The notes: a model not told the origin generated them from the sequence alone. 64,000 bases of DNA from Cronobacter sakazakii (GCF_000982825.1 NZ_CP011047.1:3658001-3722000); one strand, 5' to 3'; counted from the stretch's first letter, positions 17,663 through 26,569 are shown. Program-made: numbers and translations.

Positions 17663-18366
17663 TACGCCCTCCCCATCAGGGTCAGCTCAGGGTTCAGGTG
17701 CCCGTCGCGCATCTCCAGCTGGCGCGACAGCCGTTTCGCCAGTAGCAGATCGTGCGTCACCACCAGAAAGGCGGTGCCCTGGGTTTTATTCAGCTCGCCG
17801 AGCAGGTCGAAAATGCTGTCGGCGTTGCGGGCATCAAGGTTACCGGTCGGTTCATCCGCCAGCACCAGACGCGGATTATTCACCAGCGCGCGAGCAATCG
17901 CGACGCGCTGGCGCTCGCCGCCGGAAAGCTCAGACGGACGGTGGCTGCTGCGGTGTGCGAGCCCCACGGCGTCCAGCATCGCGAGCGCCCGGCGCTCGGT
18001 CTCGGCCTTCGGCGCTTTGCCGATTAATAACGGCATCGCCACGTTTTCCATCGCGGTGAAATCGGGAAGCAGATGGTGGAACTGGTAAATAAAACCGAGC
18101 TCGCGGTTACGCAGCTCCGCTTTGGCGGAAGAAGAGAGCGTACTTAGCGCCCGGCCGCTGAAAATTACGTCGCCGGAGGTAGGCGTATCCAGCCCGCCCA
18201 GCAGGTGCAAGAGCGTACTTTTGCCGGAGCCGGAGCTGCCGACAATCGCCATCATTTCGCCCGCGTCGATGCTGAAGCTGACGTTGTGCAACACATCCGT
18301 TTGCACTTTGCCTTCCTGGTAGCGTTTGCACAGGTTGTCGCACTGTAACAGCACAGAATTACTCAT
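17662..18366 (-). CDS. lolD: Lipoprotein-releasing system ATPase LolD
   Basis: 234-residue ABC ATPase powering lipoprotein release. Walker A GSSGSGKST, signature LSGGERQRVAIA, Walker B LVLADEPTGNLD and the switch VVTHD are all present. The ATG at 18366 (MSNSVLLQCDNLCKRYQEG) fits the family; the open frame upstream runs through the end of lolC and is not coding. It overlaps the lolC 3' end by eight bases and the lolE start by one. Confidence 0.97.
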   Translation of the reverse strand: MSNSVLLQCDNLCKRYQEGKVQTDVLHNVSFSIDAGEMMAIVGSSGSGKSTLLHLLGGLDTPTSGDVIFSGRALSTLSSSAKAELRNRELGFIYQFHHLLPDFTAMENVAMPLLIGKAPKAETERRALAMLDAVGLAHRSSHRPSELSGGERQRVAIARALVNNPRLVLADEPTGNLDARNADSIFDLLGELNKTQGTAFLVVTHDLLLAKRLSRQLEMRDGHLNPELTLMGRA

Positions 18367-19558
18367 AACGTAAAGCCTCAGCGGGTTCGGTGGCGGCGGC
18401 GCGCCAGGAAGGATAAAGCGTGGACAACAGCGCGACGGCCATCGCCGAGAGCGCAATACCGATGACCTGCCACGGTTCGATAACGACTGGCAGCGCAGCG
18501 CCATCAAGGAACGCGCCAATCACCGGCATCAGATTATTCAACTGGCTGGCAAGGAGCGCGCCGAGCAGCGCGCCAAACAGCGCGCCGATAACGCCCGCGC
18601 TTGCCCCCTGCACCATAAACACCGCCATGATCTGACGGCGCGTCAGGCCCTGGGTTTGCAGGATAGCCACCTCGCCCTGCTTCTCCATCACCATCAGCCC
18701 GAGCGACGTAATGATGTTAAACGCGGCGACGGCGACAATCAGGCTCAGCAGCAGGCCCATCATGTTTTTCTCCATGCGCACGGCCTGGAACAGCTCGCCT
18801 TTACGCTCGCGCCAGTCCTGCCACTGCGTGCCGGGCGGTAACGTCTGCTGGCTCAGCGTATCCACTTTCAGCGGCTCATTCAGCCACAGTCGCCAGCCGG
18901 TGATATTTCCTGCCGGGTAGCGCATCAGGCGTGAAGCGTCCTGAATATTGACCAGCATCTGATAGCCATCCACTTCGCTGTTGGCGGCGAAAGTGCCGAT
19001 AACGGTGAAGAGACGCTGGCTCGGCAGGCGGCCCATTGGCGTGAACTGACTGGCGGACGGCACCATCAGGCGCAGCTGGTCGCCGCGTTTCACGCCAAGC
19101 TGGCCCGCAAGCTGCTCGCCGAGAATGATGTTGTATTTCCCGGCGGCCAGATCCTGCTGGTTGACGTTGACCAGATACGGCGTCAGCGGGTCGCGCTGCG
19201 CCGGGTCAATCCCCAGCATCACCCCGACCGCCACGCTGCGGACGCTTTGCAGCACCACATCGCCGGTGGTCAGCGGCGCGATGCGGTTAACGCCCTGCAG
19301 GTGGAGGCTGTCGGCAGGCAGTTGCTGCGGGTTGACAGAGCCTTTGGATGAACTGATAAGCGCCTGCGGCATCAGCCCGAGAATGTTGTTTTGCAGTTCT
19401 CGCTCGAAACCATTCATCACCGAGAGCACGGTCACTAGCGCCAGCACGCCGAGCGTGATGCCGATAGTGGAGAGCCAGGAGACGAAACGGCCGAAGCGGT
19501 CTGCTGCACGCCCGCGCATATAGCGCAGGCCGATAAATAACGCGACAGGTTGATACAT
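18359..19558 (-). CDS. lolC: Lipoprotein-releasing system permease LolC
   Basis: 399-residue partner of LolE, with TM1 about residues 24-46, a periplasmic domain that recruits LolA, and three C-terminal helices (about 264-290, 315-340, 355-380). The motif MNGFERELQNNILGL follows TM1. First gene of lolCDE-nagK-cobB, divergent from mfd with 140 bases between them. The C-terminus ends AATEPAEALRYE. Confidence 0.96.
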   Translation of the reverse strand: MYQPVALFIGLRYMRGRAADRFGRFVSWLSTIGITLGVLALVTVLSVMNGFERELQNNILGLMPQALISSSKGSVNPQQLPADSLHLQGVNRIAPLTTGDVVLQSVRSVAVGVMLGIDPAQRDPLTPYLVNVNQQDLAAGKYNIILGEQLAGQLGVKRGDQLRLMVPSASQFTPMGRLPSQRLFTVIGTFAANSEVDGYQMLVNIQDASRLMRYPAGNITGWRLWLNEPLKVDTLSQQTLPPGTQWQDWRERKGELFQAVRMEKNMMGLLLSLIVAVAAFNIITSLGLMVMEKQGEVAILQTQGLTRRQIMAVFMVQGASAGVIGALFGALLGALLASQLNNLMPVIGAFLDGAALPVVIEPWQVIGIALSAMAVALLSTLYPSWRAAATEPAEALRYE

Positions 19559-19698
19559 GAAATCCGTCTTGTACGGTTGCTAATGCAAAGTGATCAACGA
19601 TAATAAAGCCCAGATCTGATTTATGGAACCACTAACCCACTCTGTCGCCGGGTTTTTATCCCGGACAAGCGGCACAACCGGAGCACGCTTCGCCTTCT

Positions 19699-22600
19699 AT
19701 GCCTGAACAATATCGTTACTCTCTGCCCGTCAAAGCGGGCGATCAGCGTCAACTGGGTGAACTGACCGGCGCGGCCTGCGCCGTTGAGGTGGCGGAAATG
19801 GCGGAACGCCATGCCGGCCCGCTGGTGCTTATCGCGCCGGATATGCAAACCGCCCTGCGTCTGCACGATGAAATTCAACAATTTACCGAAAGCCTGGTGA
19901 TGAACCTGGCTGACTGGGAGACGCTGCCGTATGACAGCTTCTCGCCGCATCAGGAGATTATCTCCTCGCGCCTGTCGACGCTCTATCAGCTGCCTGGCAT
20001 GCAGCGCGGCGTGCTTATCCTGCCGGTGAATACGCTGATGCAGCGCGTCTGTCCGCACAGCTTCCTGCACGGTCACGCGCTGGTGATGCAAAAAGGCCAG
20101 CAGCTCTGGCGCGACACCCTGCGCGCGCAGCTGGACCAGGCGGGCTATCGCCATGTGGATCAGGTGATGGCGCATGGCGAATACGCCACCCGCGGCGCGC
20201 TGCTCGATCTCTACCCTATGGGTAGCGAGCAGCCCTACCGCATCGACTTTTTCGACGACGAAATCGACAGCCTGCGGCTGTTTGACGTCGATACCCAGCG
20301 CACGCTGGAAGAGGTTGAGGCGATAAACCTGCTGCCCGCGCACGAATTCCCGACCGACAAAGCGGCCATTGAGCTGTTCCGCAGCCAGTGGCGTGACCGT
20401 TTCGAGGTCAAGCGTGACCCGGAGCATATCTACCAGCAGGTGAGCAAAGGCACCCTGCCCGCGGGTATTGAATACTGGCAGCCGCTGTTCTTTAGCGAGC
20501 CGCTGCCGCCGCTGTTCAGCTATTTCCCGAAAAATACGCTGGTGGTGAGCACGGGCGATCTGGAAGCGAGCGCCGACCGCTTCTGGGCCGATGCCGTGGC
20601 GCGCTTTGAGAACCGCGGCGTCGACCCGATGCGCCCGCTGCTGCCGCCAGAAGAGCTCTGGCTGCGCACCGATGAACTTCATGCGCAATTAAAAGCCTGG
20701 CCGCGCGTGCAGCTGAAAACCGAGGCGCTGGCCGACAAAGCCGCCAATACCAATCTGGGGTATCAGCCGCTGCCGGATATCGCGGTGCAGGCGCAGCAGA
20801 AATCGCCGCTCGACAGCCTGCGCCGTTTTCTGGAGTCCTTCACCGGCCCGGTGATTTTCTCGGTGGAAAGCGAGGGCCGCCGCGAGGCGCTCTCGGAACT
20901 CCTTTCGCGCATTAAAGTCATGCCGAAGCGCATTCTGCGGCTTGAAGAGGCGCAGGCGGGCGAGCGCTACCTGAGCATCGGCGCGTCCGAGCGCGGGTTT
21001 ATCGACACCCTGCGCCAGCGCGCGTTTATCTGCGAAAGCGATCTGCTGGGCGAGCGCGTCACGCGCCGTCGCCAGGAGAGCCGCCGCACCATTAACCCGG
21101 ATACGCTCATCCGCAACCTGGCGGAGTTGCGCCCCGGCCAGCCGGTGGTGCATCTGGAGCATGGCGTGGGCCGCTACGCCGGGCTGACGACGCTTGAGGC
21201 AGGCGGCATCACGGCGGAATACCTGATGCTCACCTATGCCAACGACGCGAAGCTCTATGTGCCGGTGTCATCGCTGCATCTCATCAGCCGCTACGCGGGC
21301 GGAGCCGAAGAGAACGCGCCGTTGCATAAGCTTGGCGGCGACGCGTGGTCGAAAGCGCGCCAGAAAGCGGCGGAAAAAGTGCGCGACGTGGCGGCGGAGC
21401 TGCTGGATATCTACGCCCAGCGCGCCGCGAAATCCGGTTTCGCCTTTAAGCATGACAAAGAGCAGTATCAGCTCTTCTGCGAGGGGTTCCCGTTTGAGAC
21501 TACGCCCGATCAGGCGCAGGCGATTAACGCGGTGCTGAGCGATATGTGTCAGCCGCTGGCGATGGATCGTCTGGTGTGTGGCGACGTGGGCTTTGGCAAA
21601 ACCGAAGTGGCGATGCGCGCGGCGTTCCTGGCGGTCGAGAATAATAAGCAGGTGGCGGTGCTGGTGCCGACCACCCTTCTGGCGCAGCAGCATTACGACA
21701 ACTTCCGCGATCGCTTCGCCAACTGGCCGGTGCGCATTGAACTGCTGTCGCGCTTTCGCAGCGCCAAAGAGCAGGCGCAGGTGCTGGAGCAGGCCGCTGA
21801 AGGCAAAGTCGATATTCTTATCGGCACCCATAAACTGTTGCAGAGCGACGTCAAAATGAAAGATCTCGGTCTTTTGATCGTCGATGAAGAACACCGCTTC
21901 GGGGTGCGTCACAAAGAGCGTATTAAAGCGATGCGCGCCGATGTGGATATTCTGACGCTCACCGCGACGCCTATTCCGCGCACGCTGAACATGGCGATGA
22001 GCGGCATGCGTGACCTGTCGATTATCGCCACGCCGCCCGCGCGTCGTCTGGCGGTGAAAACCTTCGTGCGCGAGTATGACAATCTGGTCGTGCGCGAGGC
22101 CATCCTGCGTGAAGTGCTGCGCGGCGGTCAGGTCTATTACCTCTACAATGATGTCGAGAATATCCAGAAGGCCGCCGAGCGGCTGGCGAATCTGGTGCCG
22201 GAGGCGCGCATCGCCATCGGTCACGGCCAGATGCGCGAGCGCGAGCTTGAGCGGGTGATGAACGATTTCCATCATCAGCGCTTTAACGTGCTGGTGTGCA
22301 CTACGATCATCGAAACCGGTATCGATATTCCGACCGCCAATACCATTATCATCGAGCGCGCCGATCATTTTGGTCTCGCCCAGCTGCACCAGCTGCGTGG
22401 CCGCGTCGGGCGTTCGCATCATCAGGCGTATGCGTGGCTGCTGACGCCGCCGCCGAAGGCGATGACCACCGACGCGCAGAAGCGTCTTGAGGCGATCGCG
22501 TCGCTGGAAGATCTCGGCGCGGGCTTTGCGCTCGCGACGCACGATCTGGAGATTCGCGGCGCGGGCGAGCTGCTGGGCGAAGATCAGAGCGGTCAGATGG

Positions 22601-23145
22601 AAACCATCGGCTTCTCACTCTATATGGAGCTTCTGGAAAACGCGGTTGACGCGCTGAAAGCCGGGCGCGAGCCGTCGCTTGAAGATCTCACCAGTCAGCA
22701 GACGGAAGTGGAACTGCGGATGCCATCGCTACTGCCGGAGGCGTTTATCCCGGATGTGAACACGCGCCTGTCGTTCTATAAGCGCATCGCCAGCGCCAAA
22801 AAAGAGCAGGAGCTTGAAGAGATCAAAGTGGAGCTTATCGACCGCTTTGGCCTGCTGCCGGACCCGGCGCGCAATCTGCTGGATATCGCGGCCCTGCGCC
22901 AGCAGGCGCAGAAGCTTGGCGTGCGTAAAATTGAGGCTAACGAGAAAGGCGGCACCATTGAGTTTGCCGAGAAAAATCATGTCGATCCGGGCTGGCTTAT
23001 CGGCCTGCTGCAAAAAGAGCCACAGCATTACCGCCTCGACGGGCCGACGCGCCTGAAATTCTTCCGCGAGCTGGAAGAGCGGAAAACCCGAATGGAATGG
23101 GTGCGTCAGTTTATGGCCCAACTCGCCGAACACTCGCTGCCTTAA
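19699..23145 (+). CDS. mfd: Transcription-repair coupling factor Mfd
   Basis: 1148-residue dsDNA translocase that removes stalled RNA polymerase at lesions and recruits UvrA. The N-terminal UvrB-like module binds UvrA; the RNA-polymerase interaction domain lies around residues 475-545 (EHGVGRYAGL). Walker A GDVGFGKTEVAM starts near 627 and the DEEH box (IVDEEHRFG) near 728, with RecG-like motifs ITATPIPRTL-type and QLRGRVGRS downstream. Length equals the E. coli protein. Monocistronic, divergent from lolC. Confidence 0.98.
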   Translation: MPEQYRYSLPVKAGDQRQLGELTGAACAVEVAEMAERHAGPLVLIAPDMQTALRLHDEIQQFTESLVMNLADWETLPYDSFSPHQEIISSRLSTLYQLPGMQRGVLILPVNTLMQRVCPHSFLHGHALVMQKGQQLWRDTLRAQLDQAGYRHVDQVMAHGEYATRGALLDLYPMGSEQPYRIDFFDDEIDSLRLFDVDTQRTLEEVEAINLLPAHEFPTDKAAIELFRSQWRDRFEVKRDPEHIYQQVSKGTLPAGIEYWQPLFFSEPLPPLFSYFPKNTLVVSTGDLEASADRFWADAVARFENRGVDPMRPLLPPEELWLRTDELHAQLKAWPRVQLKTEALADKAANTNLGYQPLPDIAVQAQQKSPLDSLRRFLESFTGPVIFSVESEGRREALSELLSRIKVMPKRILRLEEAQAGERYLSIGASERGFIDTLRQRAFICESDLLGERVTRRRQESRRTINPDTLIRNLAELRPGQPVVHLEHGVGRYAGLTTLEAGGITAEYLMLTYANDAKLYVPVSSLHLISRYAGGAEENAPLHKLGGDAWSKARQKAAEKVRDVAAELLDIYAQRAAKSGFAFKHDKEQYQLFCEGFPFETTPDQAQAINAVLSDMCQPLAMDRLVCGDVGFGKTEVAMRAAFLAVENNKQVAVLVPTTLLAQQHYDNFRDRFANWPVRIELLSRFRSAKEQAQVLEQAAEGKVDILIGTHKLLQSDVKMKDLGLLIVDEEHRFGVRHKERIKAMRADVDILTLTATPIPRTLNMAMSGMRDLSIIATPPARRLAVKTFVREYDNLVVREAILREVLRGGQVYYLYNDVENIQKAAERLANLVPEARIAIGHGQMRERELERVMNDFHHQRFNVLVCTTIIETGIDIPTANTIIIERADHFGLAQLHQLRGRVGRSHHQAYAWLLTPPPKAMTTDAQKRLEAIASLEDLGAGFALATHDLEIRGAGELLGEDQSGQMETIGFSLYMELLENAVDALKAGREPSLEDLTSQQTEVELRMPSLLPEAFIPDVNTRLSFYKRIASAKKEQELEEIKVELIDRFGLLPDPARNLLDIAALRQQAQKLGVRKIEANEKGGTIEFAEKNHVDPGWLIGLLQKEPQHYRLDGPTRLKFFRELEERKTRMEWVRQFMAQLAEHSLP

Positions 23146-23154
23146 ATCCTTCAT

Positions 23155-23170
23155 GCCCCCGCACGGGGGC
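23155..23170 (+). terminator. Hairpin after mfd
   Basis: GCCCCC-GCAC-GGGGGC, 10 bases after the stop codon. The tail GTAACTTTAC is a weak U-tract, so termination efficiency is uncertain. Confidence 0.45.
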
Positions 23171-23280
23171 GTAACTTTACAATCCTTTGCAATCGTCCAG
23201 GGTTTCCCTGGACGAAGCCCCGCCATACTTCTCTCTTTATCTATGTATTACAAAAACTTCTCCGCCTTTGGGATCTGTAA

Positions 23281-24255
23281 ATGAAAAGAGAACATGCGCG
23301 TTTTTCTCGCTGGCTGTCATGGCTGGCGCTTGTCGCTGGCATGACGTTTGGCGCAAGCCAGGCGCTGGCGAATACTTACCCTCTCCCCGCACCAGGCAGC
23401 CGGTTGATTGGCGAAACCCTCTACCACACGGTGGCGGACGACGGCGGCTCGCTGGAGGCGATCGCCAAACGCTATAACGTCGGGTTTCTGGCGCTGTTGC
23501 AGGCAAATCCAGGCGTTGATCCGTATGTGCCGCGCGCGGGTAGCGTGCTGACCATTCCGCGCCAGATGCTGCTGCCGGATGCCCCGCGCGAAGGCATTCT
23601 GATCAATCTTGCCGAGCTGCGGCTCTACTATTTTGCGCCGGGCGAGAACACAGTGACCGTCTACCCGATTGGCATCGGCCAGCTTGACGGCGACACGCTC
23701 ACGCCAACCATGCAGACCACGGTATCGCAAAAGCGCGCCAACCCGACCTGGACGCCGACGGCCAATATACGCGCACGTTATAAAGCACAAGGGATCGATT
23801 TACCGGCCGTGATGCCTGCCGGGCCGGACAACCCGATGGGCCACCACGCCATACGCCTTGCAGCTTACGGCGGCGTCTATCTGCTGCACGGCACGAATGC
23901 GGATTTCGGTATCGGTATGCGCGTCAGCTCGGGCTGTATCCGTCTGCGCGATGACGACATCAAACACCTGTTCAGCGCAGTGCCGGTCGGTACGCGCGTC
24001 AATATCATCAACGCGCCGGTGAAAGCGTCTGTCGAGCCGGACGGGCGTCGGTTTGTTGAAGTCCATCAGCCGCTCTCAAAGCGCATCGAGGATGACCCGA
24101 AAACGCTGCCGATTACTCTCAACGCGACGCTCAAAACTTTTGAAGCCGCAGAGCAAACCGACCGAGAGGTGATGGAACAGGCGCTGCGATTGCGCTCCGG
24201 CATACCGGTTAACGTCACTGCTCACCCGCCAGCGCCTGCCAGCGACGCCATCTGA
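23281..24255 (+). CDS. ldtC: L,D-transpeptidase LdtC (YcfS)
   Basis: 324-residue periplasmic L,D-transpeptidase; in E. coli this subgroup attaches Braun lipoprotein to peptidoglycan. A signal peptide (about 1-30, ending SQALA), a LysM-like segment (YHTVADDGGSLEAIAKRY, about 48-95) and a YkuD catalytic domain with the active site HGTNADFG..SSGCIRL, nucleophile Cys near 219, are all visible. A C-terminal extension follows the catalytic domain. It faces bhsA across a shared terminator. Confidence 0.94.
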   Translation: MKREHARFSRWLSWLALVAGMTFGASQALANTYPLPAPGSRLIGETLYHTVADDGGSLEAIAKRYNVGFLALLQANPGVDPYVPRAGSVLTIPRQMLLPDAPREGILINLAELRLYYFAPGENTVTVYPIGIGQLDGDTLTPTMQTTVSQKRANPTWTPTANIRARYKAQGIDLPAVMPAGPDNPMGHHAIRLAAYGGVYLLHGTNADFGIGMRVSSGCIRLRDDDIKHLFSAVPVGTRVNIINAPVKASVEPDGRRFVEVHQPLSKRIEDDPKTLPITLNATLKTFEAAEQTDREVMEQALRLRSGIPVNVTAHPPAPASDAI

Positions 24256-24260
24256 AACAA

Positions 24261-24290
24261 AAAAGGCCCTGTCCGGAGACAGGGCCTTTT
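24261..24290. terminator. Bidirectional terminator between ldtC and bhsA
   Basis: Perfect 13-bp stem AAAAGGCCCTGTC / GACAGGGCCTTTT with a CGGA loop, flanked by A-run and T-run, placed between two convergent genes. Confidence 0.9.
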
Positions 24291-24309
24291 AACAGGTGAT
24301 CTTGACGGC

Positions 24310-24567
24310 TTATTTATAGATGACGGCGGTGCCGTGCAGATTATTCGGGCCGTTAACAGAGGTGATACGGAACGATTTTGCGCCCATATCGTCAGCTTTC
24401 TGCGCAAGCTCGGCTTCCAGCGAAGACAGGTTAGTCCCTGCGGTCGCAGAGATGGTGCCCGCTTTTTGTTGGCCTGCCGGGGTGGACTGCACCTCAACGG
24501 CAGCGACGCTTGCAAACGACAACGAACTCAGTACAGCGGCGGCGAACAGTGCTTTAACGGTTTTCAT
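24310..24567 (-). CDS. bhsA: Outer-membrane/biofilm stress protein BhsA (YcfR)
   Basis: 85-residue secreted protein of the YhcN/BhsA (DUF1471) family. A signal peptide of about 22 residues (ending SVAA) precedes the conserved domain GTISATAG..FRITSVNGPNNLHGTAVIYK. In E. coli it is induced by copper, acid and oxidative stress and alters copper permeability and biofilm. The divergent TetR gene next door corresponds to comR, its E. coli repressor. A CRP-like site and an inverted repeat lie upstream. Confidence 0.95.
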   Translation of the reverse strand: MKTVKALFAAAVLSSLSFASVAAVEVQSTPAGQQKAGTISATAGTNLSSLEAELAQKADDMGAKSFRITSVNGPNNLHGTAVIYK

Positions 24568-24609
24568 GTGGGTACCCTTTCGTTTGTAATGCGGATTTAG
24601 TTACGTGGT

Positions 24610-24632
24610 CGTTAATATTTATTTAATTAACG
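24610..24632. promoter_or_regulatory. Inverted repeat upstream of bhsA
   Basis: CGTTAAT-N9-ATTAACG, perfect 7-base arms, 43 bases before the bhsA start codon. Size and place fit an operator for the divergent TetR regulator (ComR), but no consensus is known to me that proves this. Confidence 0.45.
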
Positions 24633-24652
24633 ATCGATAGATAAATGATAGT

Positions 24653-24668
24653 TGTGATCTGCATCACG
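24653..24668. promoter_or_regulatory. CRP-like site between bhsA and comR
   Basis: TGTGA-TCTGCA-TCACG matches the CRP consensus TGTGA-N6-TCACA at 9 of 10 core bases. Centre about 94 bases before the bhsA ATG and 158 before the comR ATG. Confidence 0.6.
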
Positions 24669-24818
24669 TGTCAATATAATTTTTAATGATCGTTATTTTA
24701 ATTACTTAAACGCCTGTCACGTCCCCTGTGGCGCACCTGCAGCGCGGTTTTGCTGGTACTGCGGGGGCAAAAAGGGGTATTTTGAGGGCAGGTTTACATA
24801 AAGAGGTTAAACGGCACT

Positions 24819-25448
24819 ATGACTACAGAAGCCCACAGTGGCGCTAAAAAAAGCCGTGGCCGACCAAAAGTGTTCGACAGGGAAGCGGCGCTTGATAAGG
24901 CCATGGCACTATTCTGGCAACACGGATACGAAGCGACGTCACTTGCGCACCTGGTCGAAGCGACTGGCGCCAAGGCACCCACGCTGTATGCGGAGTTCAC
25001 CAATAAAGAGGGCTTGTTCCGGGCTGTGCTCGACCGCTATATCGCGCGTTTCGCACAGCAGCAGGAAAACCTGCTTTTTCACGCCGAAAAACGCGTCGAC
25101 GAAGCGCTGCACGATTATCTGTGCGCGGTGGCACGCTGCTTCGCCAGCAAAGAGACGCCCGCTGGCTGTTTTATGGTCACCACCTCCGCTGCGCTGGCCG
25201 CCTCGTCAGAGGAGATCGCCGCCACGCTGAAAGCGCGTAATACGCAACGTGAGGCCATTTTGCTGCGGTTCTTCAGTGAACGTCAGGCGCAAAAGGAAAT
25301 CCCGGAAAACTGCAATTTGCCTGCGCTGGTGCGCTTTATCAGTTGCCTGGTCCACGGCATGTCCGTCAGTGCCCGTGAAGGCGCGACGCAGGAAGAATTA
25401 ATTGAGATCGTGAATATGACTATGCGGTTGTGGCCGCATCTGCTGTAA
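24819..25448 (+). CDS. comR: TetR-family regulator ComR (YcfQ)
   Basis: 209-residue TetR-family repressor. The N-terminal helix-turn-helix (about residues 20-65) reads EATSLAHLVEATGAKAPTLY, followed by the ligand-binding helical domain. In E. coli ComR represses bhsA and is released by copper. The basic N-terminus (AKKSRGRPKVF) is typical of AT-hook-like TetR arms. Divergent from bhsA with 251 bases between, the same arrangement as in E. coli, which supports the assignment; the C-terminal domain is less conserved. Confidence 0.85.
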   Translation: MTTEAHSGAKKSRGRPKVFDREAALDKAMALFWQHGYEATSLAHLVEATGAKAPTLYAEFTNKEGLFRAVLDRYIARFAQQQENLLFHAEKRVDEALHDYLCAVARCFASKETPAGCFMVTTSAALAASSEEIAATLKARNTQREAILLRFFSERQAQKEIPENCNLPALVRFISCLVHGMSVSAREGATQEELIEIVNMTMRLWPHLL

Positions 25449-25465
25449 AGCAATTCTCTCCCTTC

Positions 25466-25487
25466 GTGAGCGGTACCCGCCGCTCAC
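25466..25487 (+). terminator. Hairpin after comR
   Basis: GTGAGCGG / CCGCTCAC 8-bp stem with a 6-base loop, 17 bases after the stop codon. The tail (CCTTCACATA) is weak. Confidence 0.45.
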
Positions 25488-25620
25488 CCTTCACATATAA
25501 CCGCAATGAATACCATATTTCTTCTGGATCTCTTTTTCTGACGATCATTAATAGGTAAAAACTGGCAAATATATCCTCCAGAATAGCTACTCTTTTACCG
25601 TTAAAGAAATGATTATTCGT

Positions 25621-25638
25621 GTGCTAATTAATTAGCAC
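25621..25638. promoter_or_regulatory. Perfect 18-bp palindrome
   Basis: GTGCTAATTAATTAGCAC is a perfect palindrome in an AT-rich stretch, 32 bases upstream of the candidate leader ORF. It looks like an operator for a dimeric regulator; which one is unknown. Confidence 0.45.
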
Positions 25639-25670
25639 CACCAATTATTAGAACAGGAGCGATTTACGTC

Positions 25671-25784
25671 ATGAAGACGGGGCCGTGCAGGGACGAGGAC
25701 GTTTTTCCACACAGTATCCGTGGTGTATCGAGTTTCACAGATGGACGACACGAGACGCTTTTTGGCTATACACCTACAGGGTGA
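25671..25784 (+). other. Candidate leader ORF cut by IS1
   Basis: A 37-codon frame (MKTGPCRDEDVFPHSIRGVS...) preceded by AGGAG with an 11-base spacer. The IS1 left end supplies its stop codon. Removing IS1 and one target duplicate restores a 39-codon frame whose TGA lies three bases before the ATG of the small membrane ORF at 26570. This coupling is suggestive, but no homologue is recognised and the long spacer weakens it. Confidence 0.3.
25771..25779 (+). repeat. IS1 target site duplication, left
   Basis: CACCTACAG, exactly repeated at 26548-26556 on the other side of IS1; 9 bp is the usual IS1 duplication. Confidence 0.97.
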
Positions 25785-25834
25785 TGCTGCCAACTTACTG
25801 ATTTAGTGTATGATGGTGTTTTTGAGGTGCTCCA

Positions 25835-26110
25835 GTGGCTTCTGTTTCTATCAGCTGTCCCTCCTGTTCAGCTACTGACGGGGTGGTGCGTAACGGCAAA
25901 AGCACCGCCGGACATCAGCGCTATCTCTGCTCTCACTGCCGTAAAACATGGCAACTGCAGTTCACTTACACCGCTTCTCAACCCGGTACGCACCAGAAAA
26001 TCATTGATATGGCCATGAATGGCGTTGGATGCCGGGCAACCGCCCGCATTATGGGCGTTGGCCTCAACACGATTTTCCGCCATTTAAAAAACTCAGGCCG
26101 CAGTCGGTAA
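25835..26110 (+). CDS. insA: IS1 protein InsA
   Basis: 91-residue IS1 regulator. Zinc-finger cysteines CPSC..CSHC lie at the N-terminus, followed by a helix-turn-helix (ATARIMGVGLNTIFRHL near residues 68-84). Alone it binds the IS1 ends and represses transposition; by -1 frameshifting it is fused to InsB to form the transposase. Starts with GTG. Confidence 0.96.
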   Translation: MASVSISCPSCSATDGVVRNGKSTAGHQRYLCSHCRKTWQLQFTYTASQPGTHQKIIDMAMNGVGCRATARIMGVGLNTIFRHLKNSGRSR

Positions 26111-26532
26111 CCTCGCGCATACAGCCGGGCAGTGACGTCATCGTCTGCGCGGAAATGGACGAACAGTGGGGATACGTCGGGGCTAAATCGCGCCAGCGCT
26201 GGCTGTTTTACGCGTATGACAGGCTCCGGAAGACGGTTGTTGCGCACGTATTCGGTGAACGCACTATGGCGACGCTGGGGCGTCTTATGAGCCTGCTGTC
26301 ACCCTTTGACGTGGTGATATGGATGACGGATGGCTGGCCGCTGTATGAATCCCGCCTGAAGGGAAAGCTGCACGTAATCAGCAAGCGATATACGCAGCGA
26401 ATTGAGCGGCATAACCTGAATCTGAGGCAGCACCTGGCACGGCTGGGACGGAAGTCGCTGTCGTTCTCAAAATCGGTGGAGCTGCATGACAAAGTCATCG
26501 GGCATTATCTGAACATAAAACACTATCAATAA
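26029..26532 (+). CDS. insB: IS1 InsB (transposase, DDE part)
   Basis: 167-codon frame carrying the DDE catalytic region of the IS1 transposase. The active InsAB' protein arises by a -1 shift at the slippery A-run 26086-26091 followed by C (A AAA AAC type), late in insA. Catalytic-region motifs such as CAEMDEQWGYVG, WMTDGWPLY and KRYTQRIERHN are intact, with no stop or frameshift seen. Confidence 0.96.
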   Translation: MPGNRPHYGRWPQHDFPPFKKLRPQSVTSRIQPGSDVIVCAEMDEQWGYVGAKSRQRWLFYAYDRLRKTVVAHVFGERTMATLGRLMSLLSPFDVVIWMTDGWPLYESRLKGKLHVISKRYTQRIERHNLNLRQHLARLGRKSLSFSKSVELHDKVIGHYLNIKHYQ

Positions 26533-26547
26533 GTTGGAGTCATTACC

Positions 26548-26556
26548 CACCTACAG
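26548..26556 (+). repeat. IS1 target site duplication, right
   Basis: Second copy of CACCTACAG, immediately after the IS1 right end and directly before the AAGGA ribosome site of the small membrane ORF. Confidence 0.97.
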
Positions 26557-26569
26557 AAGGAAGATGAAC

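Larger units (their letters stand above)
25780..26547 (+). mobile_element. IS1: IS1 insertion sequence, complete
   Basis: Exactly 768 bp, the canonical IS1 length. Left end GGTGATGCTGCCAACTTACT and right end (reverse complement) GGTAATGACTCCAACTTATT are the standard terminal inverted repeats. Carries insA, insB and the A-run frameshift site, all intact, so it is likely active. Flanked by a perfect 9-bp duplication, showing simple and fairly recent transposition. Confidence 0.98.
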
